Part shown: in pieces, positions 41,457 through 50,988 of the stretch
Layout: every line of letters begins with the position of its first letter
How positions within the stretch are numbered: the first letter of the stretch is position 1
NCBI GenBank assembly: GCA_024642215.1
Contig: JAHEBO010000016.1
Span: 39,783-103,782, forward strand
DNA: 64,000 bases
Direction of reading: 5' to 3'
DNA from: Limnohabitans sp.
GTDB taxonomy: Bacteria; Pseudomonadota; Gammaproteobacteria; Burkholderiales; Burkholderiaceae_C
Made by a program: the position numbers and the translations under genes
The notes under the pieces: model-generated
Seen by the model: only the letters and a program-made list of their open reading frames with translations
The model's database searches: none
What the model was told of the DNA's origin: nothing

Positions 41457-42421
41457 CATGCCAGCGATCTGGCGGCGCCTAACAATGCAGGGGATTCCTG
41501 CGCATTGATCACCCACACCGGAATTTCTTTCAAGTAGGTGCTGAAGCGACCCTTGGCTTCAAAACGTTCGCGGAAATTGGAAGTTTCAAACCAGCCCAAC
41601 CAGCGCGGCACAATGCCGCCGCCTATGTAGACCCCGCCTCGCGCGCCAATGGTCAGCGCCAGATCGCCCGCCACCGAACCTAAAAAGCCAGCAAACATCG
41701 CCATACTTTGCAGGGCCAGTGGGTCTTTGTTTTGCAAAGCCCAGGCTGTAATTTCGGCAGCACCTGCCACATCTACAGGCTGTTCTTGTTTCAGTTGTCT
41801 CAAGGCTAAATACAAATCTATCAAGCCTTGACCTGACAGCACACGCTCAGCAGACACGTGACCATCACGCTGTCGAATGAGCTCAATCACACGATATTCG
41901 GTGTCATTTTGAGCGGCCAGGGTGACGTGGCCACCTTCCCCAGCGATAGGCACCCAATGATCGTGCGCATCGATGGGCAGCAATCCCGAAACACCTAAAC
42001 CTGTGCCTGCACCAATCAAAGCTTTAGGTGCCCGTGCTTGTGCCACGGCGCCACCCACTTGCACCAAGTTTTCAGGTGGAATGGAAGGCAAGGCCAATGC
42101 CAATGCCGTGAAATCATTGATGACATTCAAATGCACCAAGCCCAAATTGCGTTGCATCTCCGAAATCGAGAAAGACCAATGGTGATTGGTCATGCGAATC
42201 AGATCGCCTGTCACGGGATTTGCAATGCCAAGAGCGCCTGCACGGGGCTGTGGCAGATTTTTCAAAGAGAGATAAGTACGGATTGCTGCTTCAAGGGATT
42301 CGTGTGCGGCGCACGGCAAGACCAGAACATGCTCAATGCCTGAGCGGTCGTTGGTCTGCCATCCGAACCGGGCGTTGGTGCCGCCCACATCTCCCAATAA
42401 ACGAGGAAATGCAATGGTCAC
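41456..42421 (-). CDS. glk: Glucokinase
   Basis: LLGDVGGTNARFGW; LIGAGTGLGVSGLLP; AGEGGHVTLA; ARGGVYIGGGIVPRWL. Confidence 0.94.
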   Translation of the reverse strand: MTIAFPRLLGDVGGTNARFGWQTNDRSGIEHVLVLPCAAHESLEAAIRTYLSLKNLPQPRAGALGIANPVTGDLIRMTNHHWSFSISEMQRNLGLVHLNVINDFTALALALPSIPPENLVQVGGAVAQARAPKALIGAGTGLGVSGLLPIDAHDHWVPIAGEGGHVTLAAQNDTEYRVIELIRQRDGHVSAERVLSGQGLIDLYLALRQLKQEQPVDVAGAAEITAWALQNKDPLALQSMAMFAGFLGSVAGDLALTIGARGGVYIGGGIVPRWLGWFETSNFRERFEAKGRFSTYLKEIPVWVINAQESPALLGAARSLA

Positions 42422-42441
42422 AAATCACATCTTCTGCAGAC

Positions 42442-42873
42442 TTAATTCACGAACTGCTCAGAGCCTACGATGCCCAGCTTGTTCAAGCCCAAACGTTGCG
42501 CGCTGGCCATCACCAAGGCCACGGCTTCGTACTTGGCTTTGGCGTGTGAGCGGATGTGCAGTTCGGGTTGAGGTTGAATGCCTGAGGCCTCTGTCAACTT
42601 CGCTTCTAAATCAGCGCGGCCCGCCACGGGGCGACCGTTCCAATTGATCACGCTGTTGGCATCCACATCAATCTTGATCACCACAGGTTCCACTTTTTTG
42701 GTGGGCGGTGTGGAAACCGGCATGTCCAAATTCACCGAGTGAAGTTGCGCAGGGATCGTGATGATCAACATGATCAACAGCACCAGCATCACGTCAATCA
42801 ATGGCGTGGTGTTGATCTCCATCATGACTTCTGGCTCGTCGCTGCCAGAGCCTGAACCGATGTTCATTCCCAT
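42442..42873 (-). CDS. ExbD/TolR family biopolymer transport protein (second copy)
   Basis: MEINTTPLIDVMLVLLIMLIITIPAQLHSVNLDMP. Confidence 0.93.
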   Translation of the reverse strand: MGMNIGSGSGSDEPEVMMEINTTPLIDVMLVLLIMLIITIPAQLHSVNLDMPVSTPPTKKVEPVVIKIDVDANSVINWNGRPVAGRADLEAKLTEASGIQPQPELHIRSHAKAKYEAVALVMASAQRLGLNKLGIVGSEQFVN

Positions 42874-42885
42874 GATCTTGTTCCT

Positions 42886-43299
42886 TTATTGCGGTTCAGT
42901 GATGAACCCGACCTTGGTGATGCCGGCGCGCTGCACCGCATACATCACCCGGCCCACCGACTCAAAGTCGCTCTTGCCATCGCCCCTAATCTGAACTTCA
43001 GGCTGGGGTTTCATGACCGCAAACTTCTTCATGCGCTGGAGCAGGTCGTCTGAATTTTTAATGGGTGTGTCGTACAAGAAGATCTTGCCCTTCACATCCA
43101 CAGAGATGATCACGTTTTCTGGCTTGGTCTCCCGCACCATGTTTTTCTCTTTGGGCAAGTCCACCTTGATGGACGTTGTCACCACCGGAATCGTGATCAA
43201 GAAGATGATCAGCAAAACCAACATCACGTCCACCAAGGGCGTGGTGTTGATCTGGCTCATGATCTCGTCATCGCCTTCTGAGCCTACGTTCATTGCCAT
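42886..43299 (-). CDS. exbD: ExbD/TolR family biopolymer transport protein (first copy)
   Basis: SQINTTPLVDVMLVLLIIFLITIPVVTTSIKVDLP. Confidence 0.93.
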   Translation of the reverse strand: MAMNVGSEGDDEIMSQINTTPLVDVMLVLLIIFLITIPVVTTSIKVDLPKEKNMVRETKPENVIISVDVKGKIFLYDTPIKNSDDLLQRMKKFAVMKPQPEVQIRGDGKSDFESVGRVMYAVQRAGITKVGFITEPQ

Positions 43300-43346
43300 G
43301 ATGGGCCTCTCAGTAAATTGAGCTTTGAATGATGAGCAAGCTTGAA

Positions 43347-44204
43347 TTACTTGTTGCTAGAAGCCAGCAACACAGAGTGCAAGTCAGAACCAAATGCGTT
43401 CACGTCTTCCATCACAGCTTTGTTGCGACGCACCAACCAGTTGTAACCGAGCACGGCAGGCACGGCCACAGCCAAACCGATGGCGGTCATGATCAAAGAC
43501 TCGCCCACGGGGCCCGCCACTTTGTCGATGGATGCTTGGCCGGACATGCCGATTTTCACGAGCGCGTTGTAGATGCCCCAAACGGTACCGAACAAGCCCA
43601 CGAAAGGTGATGTGGAGCCCACTGTGGCGAGCACAGCCAAGCCGTCTTGCATGCGGCTTTGAACGTTGCCAATGGCGCGCTGAATGCTTTGGGTGGTCCA
43701 AGTGTTGAAGTCCACAGCGCCCAACAGGCCTGTGTGCTTGTTGGCGCTCTCAAGGCCTTTTTCTGCAATGAAGCGGAAAGGGCTCTCTTCAGACAAGCTG
43801 TCTGCGCCTTGACGCAATGAAGCGGCTTTCCAGAAAGATTCTTGCGCAGCCGCTGCAAATTTAGCGGCTTTCGATTGTTCAAAGAACTTGGTAATGATGA
43901 CGTACCAAGAGCCCATGGACATGAGCACCAAGATCAGCAAGGTGCCTTTGGCCACGATGTCACCCTGGTTCCACAATGCGGACAGGCCGTAGGGGTTCTC
44001 TTCTGCTGCGTGCGCAGGCGCGGCTTCTGCAGCAGCGGGTGCGGCGGCGCTCAAGGGTGCTGCAGGTGCAGCTTCTGGCGCAGCAGGTGCCGCGGCAGCA
44101 GCAGGCGCCGCCTCTTTGGGCTTGGCCGCAAAGCTGGTGCTGGCCAAACCAACGCCTGCGACCAAACCGATGGCCAGTACGAGAGTTTTGAGTTGCTTGA
44201 TCAT
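43347..44204 (-). CDS. exbB: ExbB proton channel protein with signal peptide and Ala/Pro-rich N-terminal segment
   Basis: MIKQLKTLVLAIGLVAGVGLASTSFA; Ala/Pro-rich linker; VGSTSPFVGLFGTVWGIYNALVKIGMSGQASIDKVAGPVGESLIMTAIGLAVAVPAVLGYN. Confidence 0.93.
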   Translation of the reverse strand: MIKQLKTLVLAIGLVAGVGLASTSFAAKPKEAAPAAAAAPAAPEAAPAAPLSAAAPAAAEAAPAHAAEENPYGLSALWNQGDIVAKGTLLILVLMSMGSWYVIITKFFEQSKAAKFAAAAQESFWKAASLRQGADSLSEESPFRFIAEKGLESANKHTGLLGAVDFNTWTTQSIQRAIGNVQSRMQDGLAVLATVGSTSPFVGLFGTVWGIYNALVKIGMSGQASIDKVAGPVGESLIMTAIGLAVAVPAVLGYNWLVRRNKAVMEDVNAFGSDLHSVLLASSNK

Positions 44205-44304
44205 GGAAAGACTCCTGTGAAACGTATTCAATTAAGTTTTAAAAAGTTCAACACTATGTTGCTTGTTTGCGGGTGCTTGGATTTTGAGAAGTTTCTGCAA
44301 CTTC

Positions 44305-44937
44305 TTATTCCAAACGCCATGTGTATTTCATGCTCGCCCAGCTTTGCTGAGGTTTGCCATCCACCGTGCCAGGCCTGAATTGACACTTGGACAAGCCCGC
44401 ACGCGCAGCTTCGTCCAGGCGCCTAAAGCCCGAGGACTTTTCGACGGCAGATTCAAGCACCTTGCCGTCTGCGCCGACCAAGAACTTCAGCGTCACGGTG
44501 CCTTCTTCTTCCAAGCGCTTGGAGGCGCTGGGGTACTCAGGCTTCTCGCAACTTGATGCACTGATCACAGCAGCCGTCGAAACGGGGCCAGAAGCCACTG
44601 GCAACGGCGAAGGCGGGGCAACAGGTTGCGGCGTGTTGGACACGGCAGCAATGGCATTCACGGGTGTGGGGGCGGCCACAGCAATTTCCACAGGCGGCAC
44701 ATAAGCCGGCGGTGGGGGCGGCAAATTCTTCGGCGGTGGAGGTGGCGGGGGCGGCGGAATGTCCGGTTTGGTCTCTTCCAAAAGAACGGCCTCAACCGGT
44801 CCTTTGATCACTTTCACAAACTTGCGCGCAAGTCCGGAGTTGATGGCCCAAAACAGCAGCCCGTGTAACACCACCACTACCGTCAAACCCACGACATGTT
44901 TGCGGGGTGTTCTCTGCCGGCTGGCGTAATCGATCAT
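44305..44937 (-). CDS. tonB: TonB family energy transducer
   Basis: N-terminal TM, proline run PPPPPPPPPKNLPPPPPAYVPP, C-terminal KPEYPSASKRLEEEGTVTLKFLVGADGKV. Confidence 0.92.
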   Translation of the reverse strand: MIDYASRQRTPRKHVVGLTVVVVLHGLLFWAINSGLARKFVKVIKGPVEAVLLEETKPDIPPPPPPPPPKNLPPPPPAYVPPVEIAVAAPTPVNAIAAVSNTPQPVAPPSPLPVASGPVSTAAVISASSCEKPEYPSASKRLEEEGTVTLKFLVGADGKVLESAVEKSSGFRRLDEAARAGLSKCQFRPGTVDGKPQQSWASMKYTWRLE

Positions 44938-45024
44938 GTAGCAAGTACTCCTTTTCAGGTAAGCAGGGTTGCGAAGAGTTTTCGCATCCTAGAATCTTCA
45001 GGTTTAATTCCGGATCGGTCGAAA

Positions 45025-45041
45025 TTGTAATTAAGTTACAA
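45025..45041. promoter_or_regulatory. Candidate palindromic operator upstream of tonB
   Basis: TTGTAA-TTAAG-TTACAA perfect inverted repeat. Confidence 0.45.
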
Positions 45042-45242
45042 CTCTGCGCATGTTCGCAAAAAATGCACCTGGCATATTCTGTAAGGCGTAGATCTTACCC
45101 GCTGATTGATTGAACGGGACGGGTGATCCGCGAGGTGTTGGGAGGTCCCATCCCGCCTCTTGCACACATAATGACAAAGCAGAGGACAATACCGGCACAA
45201 TCCGCGAAAATTTTTTCCTTGAGTTTTGAGTATTTTTGATTC

Positions 45243-46463
45243 ATGCAACACGTTTCCTGGTCACGCAGCGCCAACATTTACCAAGTCAATGTCCGCCAAT
45301 ACACACCCGAGGGCACGTTGAATGCATTCGCAGTCCATTTGCCACGCCTGCATCAAATGGGTGTGGACATTTTGTGGCTGATGCCCATTCAGCCCATTGG
45401 CAAATCAAAGCGCAAAGACAGTTTGGGCGCCTATGACGAGGTCACCGATCACGTCGCAGTCAACCCAGCATTTGGTTCGCTCAAAGACTTCAAGGCACTG
45501 GTTCAGCAAGCACATTCACTGGGCATGAAGGTCATCATCGAATGGGTGGCCCAGACCACCTCACGTGAGCATGTGTGGGTCAAGCAACATCCTGAGTGGT
45601 ATCTCAAACTCGAGACAGTCGAAACCCAAAGTACTCAGCATGAGAAGGGCGTCAGGGCCGCAGAAGGGTCTGAGCGCTTGAGCCTAGACTTCGGCAGCAA
45701 GCCTGTCTGGGCAGCCATGACACAGGCCATGCTCTTTTGGCTCAAAGAAGCCGACGTGGATGGGTTTAGCTGTCCATCGGCCAGCGAATTGCCGCTCAAG
45801 TTTTGGCAACAAGCACGCGCCAAGCTAGAGGCTCAAAAGCCTGTGTTCATGTTGGCCGGTTCTGCAGATGCGCAAGTTGAAGAATCCGCTTTTGACATGG
45901 TGTACGACTGGGCGCTGTACGATATTTTGAAAAAGATCGCCAAGGGCCATGCCGATGTGCGAGATCTCAAAGCTTATCTGGCAACGACGGCGGCCAATCT
46001 TCAAGCGGACACGTTCCGCATGACCTTTACAGCCAATCACGACACCAACGCATTGCAAAACCATGATGCGGCTCATTTTGGTGACGCTTTTTCGGCCATG
46101 GCGGTAATTGCAGCCACCTTTCCTGGTATGCCATTGGTCTACAGTGGTCAAGAATCGGGGCTTCACAAAATGCTCCCCATTTTTGAAAAGGATGCCATTG
46201 ACTGGCAAAACTTGAAGTACGAAAAACTCTATGCCAATTTGCTGGCCATGAAGAAAAAGCACCCAGCTTTGCACAACGGTGCAACTGGCGCATCCGTTGA
46301 AGTATTTGAGGTAGACAACCAGCACATCTTGGCCTTCCGTCGCCAAAAAGGCATCAATGTGGTGTCAGTACAAGTCAACTTGAGTGGGCAAAACCAAGCC
46401 TTCAACTTACACGGCAAGCCACGCAAACTTGGCGCTTGGGAACACCAAATCCAAACCAGTTGA
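45243..46463 (+). CDS. Alpha-amylase (GH13)-family protein, predicted catalytically inactive
   Basis: GH13 fold motifs throughout (GVDILWLMPIQPIG, GAYDEVTDHVAVNPAFGSLKDFKALVQQAH, FTANHD, FPGMPLVYSGQESGL), but catalytic Asp and Glu positions are Pro and Gly. Confidence 0.88.
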   Translation: MQHVSWSRSANIYQVNVRQYTPEGTLNAFAVHLPRLHQMGVDILWLMPIQPIGKSKRKDSLGAYDEVTDHVAVNPAFGSLKDFKALVQQAHSLGMKVIIEWVAQTTSREHVWVKQHPEWYLKLETVETQSTQHEKGVRAAEGSERLSLDFGSKPVWAAMTQAMLFWLKEADVDGFSCPSASELPLKFWQQARAKLEAQKPVFMLAGSADAQVEESAFDMVYDWALYDILKKIAKGHADVRDLKAYLATTAANLQADTFRMTFTANHDTNALQNHDAAHFGDAFSAMAVIAATFPGMPLVYSGQESGLHKMLPIFEKDAIDWQNLKYEKLYANLLAMKKKHPALHNGATGASVEVFEVDNQHILAFRRQKGINVVSVQVNLSGQNQAFNLHGKPRKLGAWEHQIQTS

Positions 46464-46537
46464 TGGGCCTTGCTCTCGTGTGGCGGCGCTTCAGGCCCTA
46501 CGCGACCATTGCGTTGCAATTTTTTCTAAAGTTCATT

Positions 46538-47800
46538 ATGAAAATTTCACCGACACATTCTTGGATGTCTACCGTTTCATCAAGGCTTCAAGGCGTTTTC
46601 TCCCAAACTTTGGCTGTCGTGTTGTGGGGCTTTGCCTTCAGCTTGAGCGTCCAAGCCCAACTGGCTGTGAGGCCGGAGGTTGCCAAATCCCTGCAAGCTG
46701 CCCAAGATGCTTTGAAAGCGGGGCAAGTTGAAAATGCACTGACTTTGTCACAGCAAACGCTCGCCATGCCAGGCATCACGGCCATTGAGAAACCCATCAT
46801 CCAACGCACCTTGGCGGTGGCCGCCCTCCAAGCCAAGAACCTGCCCTTGGCGATCAGTACGCTTGAAAATTTGATTCAAGAAATGCCAGCCGACACACCT
46901 GCCGCTCAAAAACGTCCCTTGATCGAGTCCTTGCTCAATGCCAGTCAGCAGGCGCAAGACTTGCCGCGTGTTGTTGATTGGGCGCGTACCTATTTAAAAC
47001 TAGAAGGCAGCAACGCATCGGTCCGCCCTGTCCTCATTCAAACCTTGTCCGTCTTAAAGCGCCACGATGAGGTGATTCACGAAGTCAAAGAAAAAATGCG
47101 CTTGGATGAAGCTGCCAAACTCAAAACTGCCGAAAGCGAATTGCGCATGATGGCCGTTAGCCAACGTCAGCTCAAAGACGATGCGGGCTACAACGCAAGC
47201 TTAAAACTGCTGCTGCAAAACTACCCCTCCAAAGCGTATTGGGGCGAGATGATCCCGCGCTTGGCCCGGCAAGCCAACTTCAATGCCCGCTATGACCTGG
47301 ACCTCTATCGCTTGCTCGAACTGACGGGCAACTTAGAAGACGCCATCGAGTACGTTGACATGGCCAACTTGGCACTCAAGGCGGGCTTGCCCGCAGAAGC
47401 TTCGCGCATGGTCGAGCAGGCATACAGGTCAGGACTTTTGGGCAAAGGCAGTGATGCGGCCAGTCACCAAAAACTTCGGCAACAAATTCAGCAACGCTTG
47501 AGCGAAGACGAAAAGGCCTTGCCTGCCTTGGAAAAATCAGCCAAAGATGCCAATGCGTTGGCCAGCTTGGCGGATGTGTATGCCGCCAAACAAAAATGGG
47601 AACAAGCGCAAGCCTATTACAGCAAGGCCTTGGCCCTGGGTGGCCTGCGGCGTGAACCTGAAACACGTTTACACGCTGGCATGGTGCTTTACAAGTTAGG
47701 CCAAAAAGCAGAGGCACTTCAAATGTTAGGCAGCGTTCAGGGCGATGTCACCGCTGTTGACATTGCCCAGTTGTGGACCTTGTGGCTGGTCAATCACTGA
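46538..47800 (+). CDS. Secreted/periplasmic tetratricopeptide-repeat-like protein
   Basis: Signal peptide MKISPTHSWMSTVSSRLQGVFSQTLAVVLWGFAFSLSVQAQ; helical repeats such as SLQAAQDALKAGQVENALTLSQQTLA and WEQAQAYYSKALALGGLRREPETRLHAGMVLYKLGQKAEAL. Confidence 0.75.
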   Translation: MKISPTHSWMSTVSSRLQGVFSQTLAVVLWGFAFSLSVQAQLAVRPEVAKSLQAAQDALKAGQVENALTLSQQTLAMPGITAIEKPIIQRTLAVAALQAKNLPLAISTLENLIQEMPADTPAAQKRPLIESLLNASQQAQDLPRVVDWARTYLKLEGSNASVRPVLIQTLSVLKRHDEVIHEVKEKMRLDEAAKLKTAESELRMMAVSQRQLKDDAGYNASLKLLLQNYPSKAYWGEMIPRLARQANFNARYDLDLYRLLELTGNLEDAIEYVDMANLALKAGLPAEASRMVEQAYRSGLLGKGSDAASHQKLRQQIQQRLSEDEKALPALEKSAKDANALASLADVYAAKQKWEQAQAYYSKALALGGLRREPETRLHAGMVLYKLGQKAEALQMLGSVQGDVTAVDIAQLWTLWLVNH

Positions 47801-47804
47801 GCCA

Positions 47805-49916
47805 TCATGGTTTAGCAGCAGAGGCTGCTGCAGAGGCCGCCTTCAATGCAAACTCCGCGCGCAAAGCGCGCAGTTTTTCGCGAGGGTCTTCTTTCACCGT
47901 TGTTTTGTCGAGTGCCATTTCGCCAATGAAACGGCTGGGCAGTGCGGCAATGGTTTCGCGCCCTTTTTTCCGGCGCTTGGTCCAACTGACTGCCAAAGAC
48001 CGCTGCGCGCGGGTGATGCCCACATACATCAAGCGTCGCTCTTCTTGAAGTCGGGTGAGTTGACCCTCAGCATGCACTTCTGCATTGATAGATTCTTTGT
48101 TCTCTTCGTCCATCTTGAAAGGCAGCAGCCCTTCATTCACGCCCACCAACATCACATGCGGCCACTCCAAACCTTTGGCGGCGTGCAAAGTTGACAGCGT
48201 TACCACATTGGGATCTTGCTCGCGTTCGTTCAAGGTTGAGAGCAAGGAAATTGTTTGCGCCACTTCCAGCAGTGACTTGGTCTCAGAGGCCACGTTCACG
48301 CCGGCGGCATCGTCGATGGTGCCGCCACACCGACCCGACATCCAATCGCAAAACTCAAGCACATTGGTCCAGCGTGCAGCCGCTACTTTTTCGTTGTCTT
48401 CGCCATCGTACAAATGCTTTTCATAGCCAATGTCTTTGAGCCACTGCAACAGGAATGCCTTTGCTTCTTCCGCGCCATGGGTTCTTTTGGCGCGGTATTC
48501 CAAGTCGTTCATGAAGCGTCCAAATTCATGCAGGCTGCCCACGGCCCGTGCAGACAAGCAAGAGCCTAGGCTGTTGGAAAACAGTGCTTCAAACAAACTC
48601 AATTTGTACTGGCTGGCCAGCGTGCCCAAGCTTGCCAATGTTTGATGGCCAATGCCACGTTTAGGGCTGGTGACGGCGCGCAAAAACGCTGGGTCATCAT
48701 TGTTGTTAACCCACAAGCGAAACCATGCGCACAAGTCTTTGATTTCTGCACGGTCAAAAAAGCTTTGCCCGCCAGAAACTTTGTACGGAATTTGTGCACG
48801 CCTTAATGCTTTTTCGAAAGGCTTGGCCATGTGATTGGCGCGGTACAAAATGGCAAATTCACGGTAGTCGCGGTATTGCACACTTCCTGCTGTGGTCGTG
48901 ATGCCCGCTCGCAAAGATTGAATGCGTGCCACCACGCGGTCAGCCTCGTGCTCTTCGTTGTCCGCATCCATCACGCGTACCGGCTCACCTTCGCCCAACT
49001 CCGAAAACAGCGTCTTGGGATAGAGCTTTGGGTTGGGTTCAATCACATTGTTGGCGGCGCGCAAAATAGCGCTGGTGGAGCGGTAGTTCTGCTCTAGCTT
49101 GATCACCTTCAATTCGGGAAAGTCTTGTGGCAAGCGTTTCAGGTTGTCGAGCGTGGCGCCTCGCCATCCATAAATCGATTGATCATCGTCACCCACGGCT
49201 GTAAAGCGAGCCCGCTCGCCCACCAAGTGTTTCAGCACTTCATACTGTGTGGCATTGGTGTCTTGGTATTCGTCGACCAGCACATGGCCCATGGCCGCTT
49301 GCCAGCGCTCACGAACCTCTGGAAAATCAGCCAGCAGTTTCAAGGGCAGGCCGATCAAATCATCAAAGTCAACGCTTTGATAGGCTGCCAAACGCTCTTC
49401 GTAACGCGCCATGATGCGCGCCAGAACGCGCTCGTTGTCGTTCTTGGCAATGGCTTCTGCCTGTGTGCTGTTCAGCCCGCTGTTTTTCCATGCGCTGATA
49501 GCCCACTGCCATTGGCGCGCAGTGTTGACGTCGGTGGAGCCGCCGCCACAGTCTTTCAAAATGCTCACCACATCATCAGAATCCAAAATGCTGAACTGTG
49601 GTTTGAGTCCCAACACATGGCCATCTTGTCGCATGATGCGCACGCCCAGTGCGTGGAAGGTGCAAACCATCACATCCTTCGCACCTTTGCCAATCAGTTG
49701 GCGAGCGCGTTCGCGCATTTCGCTGGCCGCTTTGTTGGTGAAGGTAATGGCTGCAATGCGCTTGGGTTCTAGGCCGACCTCAATCAAGCGCGCAATCTTT
49801 TGCGTGATCACGCGCGTTTTGCCCGAGCCCGCACCCGCCAGCACAAGGCACGGGCCTTTGACGTAATTGACGGCTTCAAGTTGCGCCGGGTTCAAACCGA
49901 GGGAGGGGGATGACAT
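47805..49916 (-). CDS. rep: UvrD/Rep-family ATP-dependent DNA helicase (Rep-like)
   Basis: LNPAQLEAVNYVKGPCLVLAGAGSGKTRVITQKIA; VDEYQDTNATQYEVLKHLVG; VGDDDQSIYGWRGA; STLHAAKGLEW. Confidence 0.9.
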   Translation of the reverse strand: MSSPSLGLNPAQLEAVNYVKGPCLVLAGAGSGKTRVITQKIARLIEVGLEPKRIAAITFTNKAASEMRERARQLIGKGAKDVMVCTFHALGVRIMRQDGHVLGLKPQFSILDSDDVVSILKDCGGGSTDVNTARQWQWAISAWKNSGLNSTQAEAIAKNDNERVLARIMARYEERLAAYQSVDFDDLIGLPLKLLADFPEVRERWQAAMGHVLVDEYQDTNATQYEVLKHLVGERARFTAVGDDDQSIYGWRGATLDNLKRLPQDFPELKVIKLEQNYRSTSAILRAANNVIEPNPKLYPKTLFSELGEGEPVRVMDADNEEHEADRVVARIQSLRAGITTTAGSVQYRDYREFAILYRANHMAKPFEKALRRAQIPYKVSGGQSFFDRAEIKDLCAWFRLWVNNNDDPAFLRAVTSPKRGIGHQTLASLGTLASQYKLSLFEALFSNSLGSCLSARAVGSLHEFGRFMNDLEYRAKRTHGAEEAKAFLLQWLKDIGYEKHLYDGEDNEKVAAARWTNVLEFCDWMSGRCGGTIDDAAGVNVASETKSLLEVAQTISLLSTLNEREQDPNVVTLSTLHAAKGLEWPHVMLVGVNEGLLPFKMDEENKESINAEVHAEGQLTRLQEERRLMYVGITRAQRSLAVSWTKRRKKGRETIAALPSRFIGEMALDKTTVKEDPREKLRALRAEFALKAASAAASAAKP

Positions 49917-50012
49917 GCTTTGGTAACTGAAACACCACGCTGAAAGTCAGGTGCTGCGGTCATGGATCATAGCGGGCAATTGGGGCTCAAAATCCAAGGC
50001 ACAATGTGGCCC

Positions 50013-50978
50013 ATGTTAGATGTCTTGCGCGTCACCTTTCCCTTCTTTGCATTGGTCTTTTGCGGCTATTTTGCTGCCCGTCGCAAAATGCTGCCCTTTG
50101 AGGCCATTCCTGGACTCAATGGTTTTGTGCTGTTCTTCGCGCTGCCTTGTATGCTGTTTCGCTTTGGGGCCAGCACCCCCATTGCGCAGTTGCTCGATGC
50201 GGGTGCATTTTTCATGTACCTGTTTTGTGCCTTGGTCATGGTGGCTTTTGTGCTGGCTGTGTCCATGAACAGACGCATTGGTTGGAACGATGGTGCGTTT
50301 GGCGCTTTGGTGGGGGCATTCCCCAATACCGGTTTCATGGGCGTGCCTTTGTTGGTGGCGCTGTTGGGGTCTGCCGCGGCAGGTCCAGCCATTGTCACCA
50401 TCGTCATTGACATGGTGATCACCACGTCCTTGTGCATTGCGCTGTCGCGTTTGGATGGTGCCGGTGAGCAGGGTGTGGGGCCTGCTGCTAAAAATGCGCT
50501 CTGGGGCATGCTCAAGAACCCCATGCCTTGGTCCATTTTGTTGGGCACTTTGTTCTCGGCTTTCCAAGGTGAATTGCCCGGACCCGTTGCTAAAACAGTG
50601 GCGTTGTTGGCTGACGCAGCATCGCCTGTGGCTTTGTTCACCATTGGCGCAGTTCTGGCGCGCTCACAAAAAATTGCGCACCACGCGCAACACGGCCCGC
50701 TCACCTGGCGCGACTATGTGCCCGTGGCGCTGATCAAACTGTTTTTACATCCCCTCTTGGTTTTGTTGGTAGGCTTGGCCGTCATTTCAATGGGGGTTCC
50801 CATTGACGTGTTTGCCCTCAAAGTCATGGTGTTGGTGGCCGCGCTGCCCAGTGCCAGCAATGTGTCGATGTTGGCTGAGCGCTTTGGCGCTGACAATGGC
50901 CGCATTGCCCGCATCATCTTGGTCTCAACCTCCGCCGCCTTCCTCACCTTCTCAGGTGCGGTCGCTTTGTTGCAATAA
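50013..50978 (+). CDS. AEC (auxin efflux carrier) family transporter
   Basis: LRVTFPFFALVFCGYFAARRKMLP; ~10 TM segments; GAFPNTGFMGVPLLVALLG; ALPSASNVSMLAERFG. Confidence 0.9.
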   Translation: MLDVLRVTFPFFALVFCGYFAARRKMLPFEAIPGLNGFVLFFALPCMLFRFGASTPIAQLLDAGAFFMYLFCALVMVAFVLAVSMNRRIGWNDGAFGALVGAFPNTGFMGVPLLVALLGSAAAGPAIVTIVIDMVITTSLCIALSRLDGAGEQGVGPAAKNALWGMLKNPMPWSILLGTLFSAFQGELPGPVAKTVALLADAASPVALFTIGAVLARSQKIAHHAQHGPLTWRDYVPVALIKLFLHPLLVLLVGLAVISMGVPIDVFALKVMVLVAALPSASNVSMLAERFGADNGRIARIILVSTSAAFLTFSGAVALLQ

Positions 50979-50988
50979 TTTAAAGCCG

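Noticed and set aside
44700-44760. Proline run in TonB as a phase-variable simple repeat
   Set aside because: Pro-rich linkers are standard in TonB, and the codons are mixed rather than a homogeneous repeat tract.
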